This document shows positions 1-10,478 of a stretch of DNA of 64,000 nt, piece by piece (positions within the stretch are counted from its first letter, which is position 1; every line of letters starts with the position of its first letter). Source of the stretch: Phenylobacterium sp. GTDB lineage: Bacteria > Pseudomonadota > Alphaproteobacteria > Caulobacterales > Caulobacteraceae. The stretch covers positions 1 through 64,000 of the forward strand of contig NZ_JAUSLG010000012.1 in the NCBI RefSeq assembly GCF_030646615.1, in the 5' to 3' direction. A model generated the notes under the pieces. The model saw nothing but the letters and a program-made list of their open reading frames with translations. It made no database searches and was not told the origin of the DNA. The position numbers and the translations under genes were made by a program.

Positions 1-484
1 GGCCGCGCAGACCGGCCAGGGCCGCGCCGGCCAGGGCCGCGCCGACGCCGGAGGCCCCGGCGGCCTCGCCCAGCACCTGCTCCGCCGCCGCGACCAGGCC
101 CTCGTCGCCGAACAGCTCCGCGCCCAGCAGCGCGCACAGGCCCTGTTCCGCCTTGGCCCGGGCGACGCCGGATGTCTTGTTGTGTTCCTTGAACAATTTC
201 GCCGCGGCCTCGGCGCTGGAGGCGGCCTTGCGCAGGGCGGCGGCCTCGCCCGAGCGCCGGGCGACCTCGCGCCAGGCGACGGCCGCTTCGACCAGGCGGG
301 TCGCGCGGTCCTTCGTGCCGATCCGGCCGGCGGCGATGTCGGCGCCGCGCGCCTCGTTGACCAGCAGACGCAGATCCAGCAACTCCAGAAGCGCGGCGTC
401 GCCGCCCGTCAAACCGTCGCGCCAGACACCGGCGATCGGCTCGCCCCCCAGGAAGCGGCGCAACTCACGACCGAACTCGAACAT
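1..484 (-). CDS. Partial Ala-rich helical protein of unknown function (C-terminus beyond left edge)
   Basis: An open frame starts with ATG at 484 on the minus strand and runs off the left edge after about 161 codons. The protein begins MFEFGRELRRFLGGEPIAG and is rich in Ala, Glu, Leu and Arg, which suggests an all-helical, possibly TPR-like fold, though I see no definite repeat. Third-codon positions are strongly G/C, as in real genes here. The most distal part carries a duplicated 15-base unit (about 13-42) that encodes a repeated ALAG segment. I do not recognise a function. The start is inferred from the length of the open frame and the family-like N-terminus. Confidence 0.7.
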   Translation of the reverse strand, partial: MFEFGRELRRFLGGEPIAGVWRDGLTGGDAALLELLDLRLLVNEARGADIAAGRIGTKDRATRLVEAAVAWREVARRSGEAAALRKAASSAEAAAKLFKEHNKTSGVARAKAEQGLCALLGAELFGDEGLVAAAEQVLGEAAGASGVGAALAGAALAGLRG

Positions 485-573
485 GCGGCGCCTGCTCCCC
501 GGCGAATTCCGTCCCGACCCGGAACAGCCGGGGGGCGGTCTTCAGGGAAGGAGCAAAGCGCGGTCCCAAGTCC

Positions 574-705
574 TTAACAAGGCGTAAATTTCTTCAGTAT
601 GGTTAACGCAGGGCGTGAAGGGGACGCGTACCGAAGACGGCGCATGTCCCCTTCCCGTGACGAACGGCGGTCTCCCGCCGGGCGACCGGGCAATAGTTAT
701 CCACA
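574..705. promoter_or_regulatory. Intergenic control region with CtrA-like half sites and one DnaA box
   Basis: The 304-bp gap between the partial gene (starts 484) and the small secreted protein (starts 789) is AT-richer than its surroundings. It holds TTAA-N7-TAAA at 574-588, one mismatch from the CtrA full site, and an exact TTAACCAT half site on the minus strand at 599-606. A perfect DnaA box, TTATCCACA, lies at 697-705. These are sequence matches only. One DnaA box does not make an origin. Confidence 0.35.
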
Positions 706-788
706 GCTCGTCAAATTTTCTTCATAATCCCGGAAATGGGCGTAGAATCCCTCCGAACCCGGACCAATCCGGGCAGGAGGAACCGACC

Positions 789-1109
789 ATGATCCTTGCT
801 CTGGCAGGCCTTGCGGCGGCCGCCGCGCTCGCTGGCGCCGAACCGCCGAACACCCCGACCGAAACCCAGGCCGAACGGAGCGCCGGCGCCGGGCCGCGCC
901 TGCTCTATATCTGCGAACGCACCGACGCGGCCCGTCGGTCGTTCAAGCGCCAGTTCGGCCAGGTCGAGTACGTCAGCGCCCAGGCCGTGCTGCTGAGCCG
1001 CACCAGCGGCGAACGCTGGGACACTCCCCGCTGCATCACTCCCGGCGAACTGGGGCGTCTCGAACGCCTGACCAACGAAGTGACCTGGGCCGAAGGCGCG
1101 AAGCGGTAG
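789..1109 (+). CDS. Small exported protein of unknown function (106 aa)
   Basis: ATG at 789 follows a perfect AGGAGG at 775-780, spaced 8 bases, so this start is preferred over the longer frame from 615. The N-terminus (MILALAGLAAAAALAGAEPP) looks like a signal peptide cleaved near residue 17. The mature part is about 90 residues with two cysteines (in LLYICERTD and TPRCITPGE), compatible with one periplasmic disulfide. No family is recognised. It ends 3 bases before the convergent stop of prfC. Confidence 0.7.
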   Translation: MILALAGLAAAAALAGAEPPNTPTETQAERSAGAGPRLLYICERTDAARRSFKRQFGQVEYVSAQAVLLSRTSGERWDTPRCITPGELGRLERLTNEVTWAEGAKR

Positions 1110-1112
1110 CGG

Positions 1113-2702
1113 CTATCCCCGCTCCCGCGTGCGCAGGAACTCCAGGTCCGGGTACCTTTCGGTCACGTAGTTGATCTCCCAGGCCGACTTGCCGAGGAAG
1201 ATCGGCGAGGCGTCAATATCCTCGGCCATGGCCGTACGGTGGGTCGAGGCGAAGGTCTCGATCTGGGCCGCCGTGCCGTGCAGCCAGCGCGCCTCGGCAT
1301 AGGGGGCCGGCTCGAAGATCACGTCCAGCTGGTATTCGTTGAGCAGCCGGTCGGCCATGACCTCGAACTGCAGCTGGCCCACGGCGCCGACGACGAAGTC
1401 CGAGCCAAGGATCGGGCGGAACAGCTGGGTCACCCCCTCCTCCGCCAAGCCTTCGAGCGCGCGCTTGAGGTGCTTGGCCTTGAGCGGATCCTTGACCCGC
1501 ACCCGACGCAGGATTTCCGGCGCGAAGTTGGGCAGGCCGGCGAACCGCAGCAGGCCGGTCTCCGACAGGCTGTCGCCCACGCGGAGAACCCCGTGGTTGG
1601 GAATGCCAATGACATCGCCGGCGAAGGCTTCCTCGGCCAGTTCGCGGTCGGAGGCGAAGAACATGATCGGCGCGTTGACGCTCATCGACTTGCCGGTGTT
1701 CTGCGCCTTCAGCTTCATGCCGCGCTGGAACCGGCCGCTGGTCAGCTTGAGGAAGGCGATCCGGTCGCGGTGGTTGGGGTCCATGTTCGCCTGGACCTTG
1801 AACACGAAGCCGGTGACTTCCGGATCGCCCGGAACCACGTGCGTCTCCTCGCCATTGCGCGTGGCCTTCACGGCCTTGGGCGGCGGGGCGTAGGCGGCCA
1901 GGGTGGCGAGCAGTTCCTTGACGCCGAAATGGCGCAGGGCCGAGCCGAAGATCACCGGCGTCATGTGGCCCTCGAGGAAGGCCTGCGGGTCGAATGGCTT
2001 GGACGCCTCCTGAACCAGCATGGCGCCCTCCTCCAGCTCGTCGCGCTCGTCGGGCAGCAGCAGGGCGTCGATGGCGTTGGACTTGAACGGAACCGGCGCG
2101 GGGTGGCCCTCCTCGCGGTTCTTGCTGAACGGGATCAGCATCTGGGTCCGCAGATCCATCATCCCCTTGAACCGCCCGCCCGAACCGGCCGGCCAGTAGA
2201 GCGGCGCCGGGTCGAGCGCCAGCTTGCTGGCGATCTCGTCGAGCAGCGCGAAGGGGTCCTGGGCCTCGCGATCCATCTTGTTGATGAAGGTGACGATCGG
2301 AATGTCGCGCAGGCGGCAGACCTCGAACAGCTTCAGCGTCTGCGGCTCGATGCCCTTGGCGGCGTCCAGCACCATGACGGCGGCGTCGGCGGCGGTCAGG
2401 GTGCGATAGGTGTCTTCCGAGAAGTCCTCGTGGCCCGGCGTGTCGAGCAGGTTGAACATCAGGCCGTCGTGGTCGAACGTCATCACACTGGCCGAGACGG
2501 AGATGCCGCGCTCGCGTTCGATCTTCATCCAGTCCGACCGGGTGCGGCGGTTCTCCCCCCGGGCGCGGACCTGACCGGCCGCCCGGATCGCCCCGCCGGC
2601 CAGCAGCAGGTTTTCCGTCAGCGTCGTCTTGCCGGCGTCAGGGTGGGAGATGATCGCGAAGGTGCGGCGGCGCGCGGCCTGGGCGGCGGGAGATTGAGTC
2701 AT
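1113..2702 (-). CDS. prfC: Peptide chain release factor 3 (RF3)
   Basis: RF3 is the translational GTPase that removes RF1/RF2 from the ribosome after peptide release. At 529 residues it has the usual family length. The GTPase motifs are intact: G1 SHPDAGKTT at 19-27, DTPGHED at 87-93 and NKMD at 141-144. The switch region ERERGISVS precedes the DTPG motif, as in EF-G-like factors. The C-terminal half matches the RF3 domain (VVGAVGQLQFEVMADRL). It is probably monocistronic, convergent with the small exported protein at 789. Confidence 0.97.
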   Translation of the reverse strand: MTQSPAAQAARRRTFAIISHPDAGKTTLTENLLLAGGAIRAAGQVRARGENRRTRSDWMKIERERGISVSASVMTFDHDGLMFNLLDTPGHEDFSEDTYRTLTAADAAVMVLDAAKGIEPQTLKLFEVCRLRDIPIVTFINKMDREAQDPFALLDEIASKLALDPAPLYWPAGSGGRFKGMMDLRTQMLIPFSKNREEGHPAPVPFKSNAIDALLLPDERDELEEGAMLVQEASKPFDPQAFLEGHMTPVIFGSALRHFGVKELLATLAAYAPPPKAVKATRNGEETHVVPGDPEVTGFVFKVQANMDPNHRDRIAFLKLTSGRFQRGMKLKAQNTGKSMSVNAPIMFFASDRELAEEAFAGDVIGIPNHGVLRVGDSLSETGLLRFAGLPNFAPEILRRVRVKDPLKAKHLKRALEGLAEEGVTQLFRPILGSDFVVGAVGQLQFEVMADRLLNEYQLDVIFEPAPYAEARWLHGTAAQIETFASTHRTAMAEDIDASPIFLGKSAWEINYVTERYPDLEFLRTRERG

Positions 2703-2760
2703 GGGCTCGCGTTAGCGCGCGCGGCCGTCAGACGCAAACGGCGCGCGCCTCAGACGGGCT

Positions 2761-3141
2761 TCAAGCCGCCAGCCGACGCCACACCTGGCGATCGCAGGCG
2801 AGCATGTCGAGGTCGCCCTCGTCCTGGCGGACCTTCAGATCCTCCAGCGCCGCCTGGCCCAGCTCGGCGAAGCGGATGGTCACCTCCTGCGGATCGGCCT
2901 CGAAGCCCGGCACCACGAACAGGGCGCCGGTGATCGTCGGCGCCTTGGCCTGGATCAGCGAGGCCAGGCGCATGGCGCGGTTGGGACGCTCGATATGCAG
3001 CAACGGGGTCTCAGCATAGAGTTCCTGGCCCATGCGCATGATCGACGGGAAGGACAGCGCCCGAAACCGGTCGGCCGTCAGGCGCGGCGTCAGCTTCATC
3101 TCGGCGAGATCGAGGACCACGTCGTTCATGAGGAAAAGCAT
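2761..3141 (-). CDS. Conserved hypothetical protein (126 aa)
   Basis: The plausible start is ATG at 3141 (MLFLMNDVVLDLAEMK), with a weak AGGT upstream; a second ATG lies at 3129. The longer open frame from 3414 overlaps the DUF1491 gene and looks like its shadow. The protein is compact, mixed alpha/beta, with no signal peptide or membrane segment. It has no motif I can name (contains RMGQELYAETPLLHIERPNR). It lies 91 bp downstream of the DUF1491 gene on the same strand, so the two may be co-transcribed. Confidence 0.65.
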   Translation of the reverse strand: MLFLMNDVVLDLAEMKLTPRLTADRFRALSFPSIMRMGQELYAETPLLHIERPNRAMRLASLIQAKAPTITGALFVVPGFEADPQEVTIRFAELGQAALEDLKVRQDEGDLDMLACDRQVWRRLAA

Positions 3142-3232
3142 CGCCACGCACCTGTACTGTTCGGGGAAGGACGATCCTGCGCCCGCGCGGCTTTCGGTTC
3201 GGTGGACGAAACCGGTTAATGCGCCGTACGGC

Positions 3233-3565
3233 TCAGCCTTCCTCCACCGGCTCGGTGAGGAAGTGTCGGCCCTGCTTGTCCTCCACCTCGACCACCCAGA
3301 TGTCGGGGTCGATGCGGGCGGCCCGGGCGATGTAGGCGTCGACCTCGGGCTCCTCGGTGGCCATGGTCGGGCGCATCCAGATTTGCTCGCCGTCGCCGCG
3401 GGTGGCCTCGGCATAGAGCCGGACGGTCTTGTCGGAGAGGTTCACCGCCTTGACCAGGACCGCGCCGGCGCGGGCGTCGCCCTTGCGGGCCACGACGCCG
3501 AACCCGCCCGAAAGCTCGGCGCGGCGGATCAGGGCGGCGGCCCAGACATCTGTCGACAGGATCAT
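3233..3565 (-). CDS. DUF1491 family protein
   Basis: This 110-residue protein matches DUF1491, a small family typical of alphaproteobacteria, from memory of conserved segments such as AALIRRAELSGGFGVV, RKGDARAGAVLVK and DIWVVEVEDKQGRHFL. Its biochemical role is not known. ATG at 3565 is preceded by AAGGAG about 9 bases upstream. A 12-bp perfect palindrome (CCTTGGCCAAGG, 3577-3588) lies in the leader, close to the ribosome binding site. Confidence 0.8.
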   Translation of the reverse strand: MILSTDVWAAALIRRAELSGGFGVVARKGDARAGAVLVKAVNLSDKTVRLYAEATRGDGEQIWMRPTMATEEPEVDAYIARAARIDPDIWVVEVEDKQGRHFLTEPVEEG

Positions 3566-3576
3566 GTCTTGTCACT

Positions 3577-3588
3577 CCTTGGCCAAGG
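3577..3588. repeat. 12-bp perfect palindrome upstream of the DUF1491 gene
   Basis: CCTTGGCCAAGG is self-complementary over all 12 bases and lies 11 bases before the ATG at 3565. It could be a weak operator or chance in GC-rich DNA. Confidence 0.3.
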
Positions 3589-3731
3589 CCTGCTTAGGAC
3601 ATGGGCCGCCGCTCCTCGCAAGCCGCAGACGCGCGGCGCCGGGAATGTTCGCGCCGCTAACCGAACGACAACCGGTCGGGCGCCAGAGTGGGTGAAAGGC
3701 CGCAGAGCCGCACAAGAAACGAGATGGACGC

Positions 3732-4630
3732 ATGACGATCAGGCGCGACACCGCGCAGCGTCGGGCGTCTCGATGGATGGGGTCGATGGCCGCAGCGGGG
3801 ATGCTCGCCGCGCCGATGGCGGCGGTCGCCGGACCGCTGGATCTCTATATCGAGCGCACCGCCATGGCCGCCGCCGACCGCCGGTGCGGCTTCTTCGACG
3901 CGGGCCTGCGCGCCGCCCTGGAGGCCGGCCGCGTCCAGACGCGCAACGCCGCCATGCGTGGCGGCGCCACGTCGGCGGAACTCTCGAAGGCCGACGCCCA
4001 TGCGCGGGCCTCGGCCGCCACCGTCATCTGCGATTCCGAAGCCGTGACCGAGGCTGCGGCCCATGTGCGCAGCGCCTTCCAGGGGTTCGCAAAGCTGCGG
4101 CAGATCACCTATCCCGGCGAGACCGCCGACTGGCGGGCCGATCGGACCTCGAGCGCCCAGGTCCACCGCTGGCGGCTGGCCCAGCAGAGCGACTTCGCCG
4201 GCGGCGAGATGGTGTTTGGCCTGGCCGGACGGGACGGGCAGCCTGTGCTTCTGGCCCTGGCGAGCTTCGCCGATGGGCGTATCCCCTATGCCGCACGCCT
4301 GGTCCTCCGGGACGACAGCCGCGCGACGCGGCCCTATCTGGACCTGCGGGGCGACCAGGATCTCGCCCGGCGCCTGCCGCCGGTGGGCGCCCGGCGCACC
4401 TATTCGGCCGAGGCCCGCAGCAAGGCCGGCCTCGACCTGCGCCCCGAAGATATGGGCGCTGGCTGGGCCTTCCGCTTTCCGGCTGAAGCCGCCGTTCGGC
4501 TGGCCGCCCTCGATCCCCGGGAGGCCGTGGCGGTCGAGTTCCTGTTTTCGCAGGGGCCGGCCGTCCGCCGGGCCTATGTGGAGGTCGGCGACTTCGCCGC
4601 CGGCCGCGCCTTTTTGCAGGTGGCCGCGCG

Positions 4631-4634
<4 letters not shown>
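3732..4634 (+). CDS. Exported protein of unknown function (300 aa)
   Basis: ATG at 3732 follows AACGAGATGGACGC. The N-terminus has a long positively charged n-region (MTIRRDTAQRRASRW), then a hydrophobic core ending MAAVAG. A signal peptidase I site after AVA, near residue 33, is likely. The mature protein carries several conserved-looking segments (ADRRCGFFDAGLRAALEAG, VQTRNAAMRGG) and an acidic/basic C-terminus, but no known catalytic motif. Its stop codon overlaps the convergent stop of the DivJ-like kinase by 3 bases. I do not recognise a family. Confidence 0.75.
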
Positions 4635-6205
<1,571 letters not shown>

Positions 6206-6552
6206 CGCCAGCCAGGCCGCGCTCCACCAGAAGCCCAGACTGGCGAGATCGGTATGTGGCGCAGCCGACCGCGCACCCGGATGGTCGTCCGGGCGTGGAG
6301 GGTCAGAGGCGTCGCGGATCGTCAGGCTGGGTCTCGCGTCATGGAATCGTTGAACAAGAACGTCAGACTCTAGCTGGGGCTCCCCCGTCTAGCGAGCCTG
6401 CTCGCGCCTTGGGTGATCGCCATGGGGTCGCAGGCCGCCCAAGCTGGGCCAGCCGTGGTTAACAGTCTGGGGCGCGACGCCTCGTCGCAGGGGAAACGAA
6501 ATCGTAAGCTCGGCGGCCCCAGTCTGGCGGTTTCCCAAAGAAAGCCGACGCC
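6206..6552. promoter_or_regulatory. Divergent promoter region between two histidine kinase genes
   Basis: These 347 bp separate the DivJ-like kinase (minus) from the soluble kinase (plus). A CtrA-like half site, TTAACCAC on the minus strand, lies at 6455-6462, one base off TTAACCAT, within a GTTAAC palindrome (6458-6463). The left part (6206-6388) is open in the DivJ frame and may be coding. No other element is evident. Confidence 0.35.
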
Positions 6553-7380
6553 ATGGCCGATGCGGCCTCCCGGCGCCGAGAGGCGCGCCCCTTAAGCCCA
6601 GACAGCGACGCCCGCCGACGCGAGCGGGCCGCGGAGCTGCGCCAGGCGCGGCGGGCGGCGCATCTGCGGCTGGAGGCCCGGGCCGAGGAGCATCGCCGGT
6701 CCTTCCTGCGGATGGTCAGCCACGAGCTGCGCACCCCGCTGAACTCGATCCTGGGCTTTTCGGAACTGATCAGCGCCGAGATCTACGGCCCCCTGGGGGC
6801 GCCAGAATACAAGGACTACGCCAAGCTGATCCGCGACAGCGGCCAGAAGCTGCTGGCGCTCTCCAATCAGGTCCTGGAAATCGCACGGCTGGAAAGCGGG
6901 GCGGCCGACCTGGTCGCCCGGCGCGAACCCCTCGACCACGTGTTGGACGACGTGCTGGACGGCCTGGCCGACGAGATGCGCGCCCGCAAGGCCGAGGTGG
7001 TGGTCGAGGACCAGGGCGCCCTGCCCGACGTGATCACCGACCCCAAGGGCCTGCGCACGGCCCTGGCGGCCCTGCTGTCCAACGCCATCGTTCACGGCGC
7101 CGACGGCGGCGAGATCCGTATCCGGGTTCGGGGCCGGACAGCCGAGGTGGCGATCAACATCATCGACCAGGGCCCCGGCGTCGATCCCCGGGACATTCCG
7201 CGCCTGCTCCGCCCCTTCGAGCAGGGGGAGAACGCCCTGATCCGGCGGGGCGAAGGCGCCGGCCTTGGCCTGCCGCTGGCCTTCATGCTGTGTCGAGGCA
7301 TGGGCGGGGGGCTGACGCTGACCCCACGGGCGGAAGGCGGTCTCTGCGCCACGGTGCGGGCGCCCGCGCCAACGGGATGA
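6553..7380 (+). CDS. Soluble sensor histidine kinase (275 aa)
   Basis: This is a short cytoplasmic kinase. A basic, helical N-terminus (residues 5-50) leads into HisKA with His57 in MVSHELRTPLNSILGFSELI. The HATPase domain has LLSNAIVHGADG as N box, IIDQGPGVD as G1 and GEGAGLGLPLAFML as G2. There is no membrane segment or recognisable sensory domain, so input probably comes through a partner. The HisKA region strongly resembles that of the divergent DivJ-like kinase (FGPL/YGPL insert after the helix), suggesting duplication and possibly the same response regulators. sufE follows 48 bp downstream. Confidence 0.85.
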   Translation: MADAASRRREARPLSPDSDARRRERAAELRQARRAAHLRLEARAEEHRRSFLRMVSHELRTPLNSILGFSELISAEIYGPLGAPEYKDYAKLIRDSGQKLLALSNQVLEIARLESGAADLVARREPLDHVLDDVLDGLADEMRARKAEVVVEDQGALPDVITDPKGLRTALAALLSNAIVHGADGGEIRIRVRGRTAEVAINIIDQGPGVDPRDIPRLLRPFEQGENALIRRGEGAGLGLPLAFMLCRGMGGGLTLTPRAEGGLCATVRAPAPTG

Positions 7381-7428
7381 GCCTGGCCGCCGTTGCGCCG
7401 ACCGGACCGGGGGCTTAAGTGCAGCCGC

Positions 7429-7860
7429 ATGTCCGGCATCCAAAAGACCCTCGACGACCTGGCCGAAGAGTTCGATCTCCTGGGCGACTGGGAAGAGCGC
7501 TATCGCTATGTGATCGAGCTGGGCGGCGAGCTGGCCCCCTTGAGCGAGGCCGAGCGATCGGAGGCCAACAAGGTTCGCGGCTGCGCCAGCCAGGTCTGGC
7601 TGGTCACCGAACCTCAGGGCGACGGGACGGTCCGCTTTCGCGGGGATTCCGACGCCCACATTGTTCGGGGCCTGATCGCCATCCTGCTGCGGCTGTTTTC
7701 TGACCGGCGTCCCGCCGAAATCATCAGCTTCGACATCAAGGCCGCCTTTCAGCGGCTGGGCCTGGCCGGCGCCCTGTCGACTCAGCGCTCCAACGGCCTG
7801 GCGGCGATGGCCCAGCGGATCGGCCGCGACGCAGAAGCCCTGAACGCCGCCAACAGTTAG
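7429..7860 (+). CDS. sufE: SufE-like cysteine desulfurase activator
   Basis: SufE accepts persulfide sulfur from SufS during Fe-S cluster assembly. The 143-residue protein has the family length. The acceptor Cys52 lies in NKVRGCASQVW, the canonical loop, followed by GDGTVRFRGDSDAHIVRGLIAIL. ATG at 7429 gives the normal N-terminus (MSGIQKTLDDLAEEFDLL); the longer frame from 7393 lacks support. It is isolated from the suf operon and lies in the same direction as the soluble kinase. Confidence 0.93.
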   Translation: MSGIQKTLDDLAEEFDLLGDWEERYRYVIELGGELAPLSEAERSEANKVRGCASQVWLVTEPQGDGTVRFRGDSDAHIVRGLIAILLRLFSDRRPAEIISFDIKAAFQRLGLAGALSTQRSNGLAAMAQRIGRDAEALNAANS

Positions 7861-7889
7861 GCCAGGCTGGGCTTAGGCCAGGTTGGGTT

Positions 7890-8381
7890 TCAGGCCGCGC
7901 GAATGCCGGAGAATCCCGGCTCGCTCTGGACGCCGACGACGGCGTCGTAGCCCAGGATCATGTCCACATCCCGCCCGTTGGAGGCCAGGGGCAGTCGCAG
8001 CCACAGAATGGACAGGTGACTGGCGCCGCGCCAGGACAGGGAATGGACGCCGACGCCCGCCCGGCGCTCCTCGACCACCGCCGTCAGTTCCTGGCGCCAA
8101 TAGTCCGCCGCCGCGGCGTTATAGACATCGGCAAGCCCTCGGCCGGTGATCTCCCGGCCATAGACACTGTAGAGTCCCGTGCCGGCCAGCCGGACCCGGA
8201 AGTCCAGCGGCTCGCGCCGGATATCGATCAGGCTGACCGTCGGCAGCAGACGCTTGAGCGCCGCCGGATCGACATCACCGCGTCCGGGCAGACGCGCGCC
8301 CCGTCGAAGACCAGCCCAATAGCTGTACATCTCCTCGTGAGCACGAGCGGCCGCCGCCGAAGCCCCAATTTGCGCCGCCAT
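7890..8381 (-). CDS. PAS_5-type (DUF1457-like) sensory domain protein
   Basis: The 163-residue protein is close to a stand-alone PAS_5 domain: a helical start (AHEEMYSYWAGLRRG), then GDVDPAALKRLLPTVSLIDI, FRVRLAGTGLYSVYGREITGR and a C-terminal sheet. Such proteins occur widely in alphaproteobacteria without known ligands. ATG at 8381 has AAGGAA about 8 bases upstream, better than the in-frame ATG at 8423. It lies downstream of mucR on the same strand, but a strong terminator separates them. Confidence 0.75.
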   Translation of the reverse strand: MAAQIGASAAAARAHEEMYSYWAGLRRGARLPGRGDVDPAALKRLLPTVSLIDIRREPLDFRVRLAGTGLYSVYGREITGRGLADVYNAAAADYWRQELTAVVEERRAGVGVHSLSWRGASHLSILWLRLPLASNGRDVDMILGYDAVVGVQSEPGFSGIRAA

Positions 8382-8495
8382 GTTTGGATTCCTTAACAAC
8401 CCCTTGGAATCACGACGAATCACTTATCGCCCGTATGGCGAATCTAGGGCAAGGCGAAATCGGTCTGTTGCGACAAGAAACCGGCCTGCAACACA

Positions 8496-8527
8496 AAAAC
8501 ACCCGCCCCATTCGAGGCGGGTGTTTT
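8496..8527 (-). terminator. Rho-independent terminator of mucR
   Basis: A perfect 12-bp stem (8496-8507 with 8516-8527; AAAACACCCGCC and its complement) encloses an 8-base loop. On the minus strand it is followed by TTTTTGTGTT, 38 bases after the mucR stop. On the plus strand only four T follow. Confidence 0.85.
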
Positions 8528-8564
8528 CGAATGACTCAGGCCGGGCGCCCCGAAGGGCCGAGGC

Positions 8565-8984
8565 TCAGCGCTTCTTGCGAGCGGCCTGACGACCGCCCTG
8601 GCCGAGGCCCATCTGCTTGGCCAGATCCGAGCGCGCCTTGGCGTAGTTCGGCGCCACCATCGGATAGTCCTTGGGGAGGCCCCATTTGGCCCGGTATTCC
8701 TCGGGGCTCATATTGTACTTGGTCCGCAGGTGCCGCTTCAGCGACTTGAACTTGCGGCCGTCCTCCAGGCAGATCAGGAAGTCCGGCGTGATCGAGCGGC
8801 GGACAGGAACCGCGGGCTCTTTCGGCGGCGCCTCAACTGCTTCCGGCGCGCTGGTGATGCCAGCAAGGGCGCGATGCACCGCCTGGATCAGGTTCGGCAG
8901 GTCAGCGGCGGCCACCGAATTGTTGCCGACATAGGCCGACACAATGTCCGCCGTCATCTCGATGACTTCTGTTTTTTCGTCCAT
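8565..8984 (-). CDS. mucR: MucR/Ros family transcriptional regulator
   Basis: MucR proteins bind AT-rich promoters and silence surface, motility and cell-cycle genes in alphaproteobacteria. The 139-residue protein shows the family pattern: an acidic helical N-terminus (oligomerisation) and the DNA-binding block [20 protein letters not shown] at 71-90, followed by [14 protein letters not shown]. Zinc ligands are incomplete relative to Ros: Cys72, Asp75 and His85 are present, but the last His of the Ros set appears replaced (Lys89/Tyr90), a variation common in MucR proteins. It has its own promoter region and terminator. Confidence 0.92.
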   Translation of the reverse strand: MDEKTEVIEMTADIVSAYVGNNSVAAADLPNLIQAVHRALAGITSAPEAVEAPPKEPAVPVRRSITPDFLICLEDGRKFKSLKRHLRTKYNMSPEEYRAKWGLPKDYPMVAPNYAKARSDLAKQMGLGQGGRQAARKKR

Positions 8985-9202
8985 TTGTTCTACCCAGAAC
9001 GACGCGAAGTGAGCGTCACAACATCTGATTCCCAGATCAGTTGTCAGCTACTTAACTCTGGTGAGGAACCGACACAAGAGCAGGCCAGGGCAATATGTTT
9101 TGGTAGCTCCGCTTAGAACCTGAACACATGCTCGAGTTGAGTAGCCCTCCCCTCTGGCATAGCGCTGATTTCGGAGGGAAGGCTATAACGCGATGATCCA
9201 GC
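8985..9202. promoter_or_regulatory. mucR upstream region with small dyads
   Basis: The 218-bp gap upstream of mucR is AT-richer than its neighbours. It holds a GTGA-3-TCAC dyad (9010-9020) and a CTGAT/ATCAG dyad around 9027-9042. MucR homologues regulate themselves, so these could be binding sites. I see no clear sigma-70 promoter. Confidence 0.3.
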
Positions 9203-10420
9203 CTAGTTCCGGCCGAATTCCTTAGAGAAAGCCAGCATCGCGGCCCGCTGCGGCAGGGAGTATTCATCTATGGCGCTGTCATCGCCGTCTCGGATCGCCC
9301 GCAGCAGATCCGGCGTCAGAGCCGAGGATAGCGACCAGTTCCAATACCTCAGGACGGTCTGGGCGCGGTCCACGGCCAGCATGTCATAGATCAGCAGGGT
9401 GCGCTCAAGGGCCGCATTCGGCTGGCCGTCGGGATCGGTCTCGGGCCGCCGCAACCCCCGCCATAGGGCGCGCAGGGCGTTGCGCGGCAGGCCGGTGGCC
9501 TTGCAGAGAATGGCCAGGGCCTCGCCGCCCGGATCGGTGAACAGCTTGGCGCCCGTCATGGGCTTGAGCCCCGACAGGTAGGAGATCTCTTCGGCCACTT
9601 CGCGGCTCATGCCGTGCTGGGCCGCCGACACCGCCGCCTCCAGGCTGGCGAAGGGGCTCTTCTCGATGGCGGCGCGATTGCGCTGCCGCCGCTCGATGAA
9701 CTGCAGGGCCTTGCGCGACATGGGGTCCTGCCAGCCCTCCTCCGCAGCCATCGGGAAGATATCGCCCGCCGCGTCCTGCAGGATTTCCCGGGAGACGGCG
9801 AAGCGTTGCAGGATCGTCCGGCGGGCCTCGTGATCGGCCCACCAGAACAGCACATAGGCCTGGGCCGGCCGCAGTTCGGGACGGCGCAGCAGGGCCGGCG
9901 CCAGGTGCGGCGCCTCGCGGCTGATGGCGACCAGCGCCTCCAGGCTGGCGTGGCCCAGGCGGGCTTCGCGATTGGCCAGCAGGGTGTCGATCGTCGGCAT
10001 TTCACCCGAAGCGACGAGGGCCTCGACCACCACCTCGCTCAGGGCCTTGCGGGCCGCGATCAACAGGCGATGTTCCGAGCCGGCCATGCGGGCGCAGTCC
10101 AGCAGTTCGGCGTCCGACAGGCTCTCGCAGTCGGTGAGCAGAGGACGGGCCACCTCGACCTCGTCGCGCAACAGAAGGCGGGCGAGCTGGGCCGGCACTT
10201 CCGACAGCCCCGCCAGGCGGCGGGCCACCCGGGCCCGCTCCTCCGGCGAGGCGTCCCGCAGCATCTCGATCAGCAGGTCGGCGGTGACCGAGCGCTCGAA
10301 GGCGTTGACCCGGCTGGACGGCAGGCAGACCACGTCGGCCAAGCGCCGCAACAGGGCGCCACGGGCGCGGAAGCGCTGCGGCGGCGGCGAATCATCAGGC
10401 AAGGGCGCGCTCTGGTCCAT
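9203..10420 (-). CDS. DUF2336 family protein (405 aa)
   Basis: The protein is all-helical with HEAT-like Ala/Leu/Arg-rich repeats (for example ADLLIEMLRDASPEERARVA, LARLLLRDEVEVARPLL). This matches DUF2336, an alphaproteobacterial family of unknown function annotated in Caulobacter and Brevundimonas. There is no signal peptide or membrane segment. ATG at 10420 gives a Pro/Asp-rich leader before the repeats. It is flanked by short gaps and is probably a single-gene unit. Confidence 0.75.
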   Translation of the reverse strand: MDQSAPLPDDSPPPQRFRARGALLRRLADVVCLPSSRVNAFERSVTADLLIEMLRDASPEERARVARRLAGLSEVPAQLARLLLRDEVEVARPLLTDCESLSDAELLDCARMAGSEHRLLIAARKALSEVVVEALVASGEMPTIDTLLANREARLGHASLEALVAISREAPHLAPALLRRPELRPAQAYVLFWWADHEARRTILQRFAVSREILQDAAGDIFPMAAEEGWQDPMSRKALQFIERRQRNRAAIEKSPFASLEAAVSAAQHGMSREVAEEISYLSGLKPMTGAKLFTDPGGEALAILCKATGLPRNALRALWRGLRRPETDPDGQPNAALERTLLIYDMLAVDRAQTVLRYWNWSLSSALTPDLLRAIRDGDDSAIDEYSLPQRAAMLAFSKEFGRN

Positions 10421-10478
10421 CAGGAGGCGCAGTCCAGCACAGGGGCGTTAACCTTGGGTTCCCGCCGCCCGCCACGGC

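Noticed and set aside
697-705. A replication origin suggested by a DnaA box
   Set aside because: Only one consensus box is present, with no further boxes or AT-rich unwinding block and no dnaA, hemE or parAB genes nearby.
1239-2933. A 564-codon open frame on the plus strand opposite prfC
   Set aside because: It is the antisense shadow of a clear RF3 gene. Its product is low-complexity (Gly, Arg, Gln, His rich) and has no recognisable motif. GC-rich DNA produces many such frames.
3142-3414. An N-terminal extension of the 2761 protein from 3414
   Set aside because: The extension overlaps the DUF1491 gene in another frame, is Arg/Pro/Ser-rich and lacks a ribosome site; 3141 is the better start.
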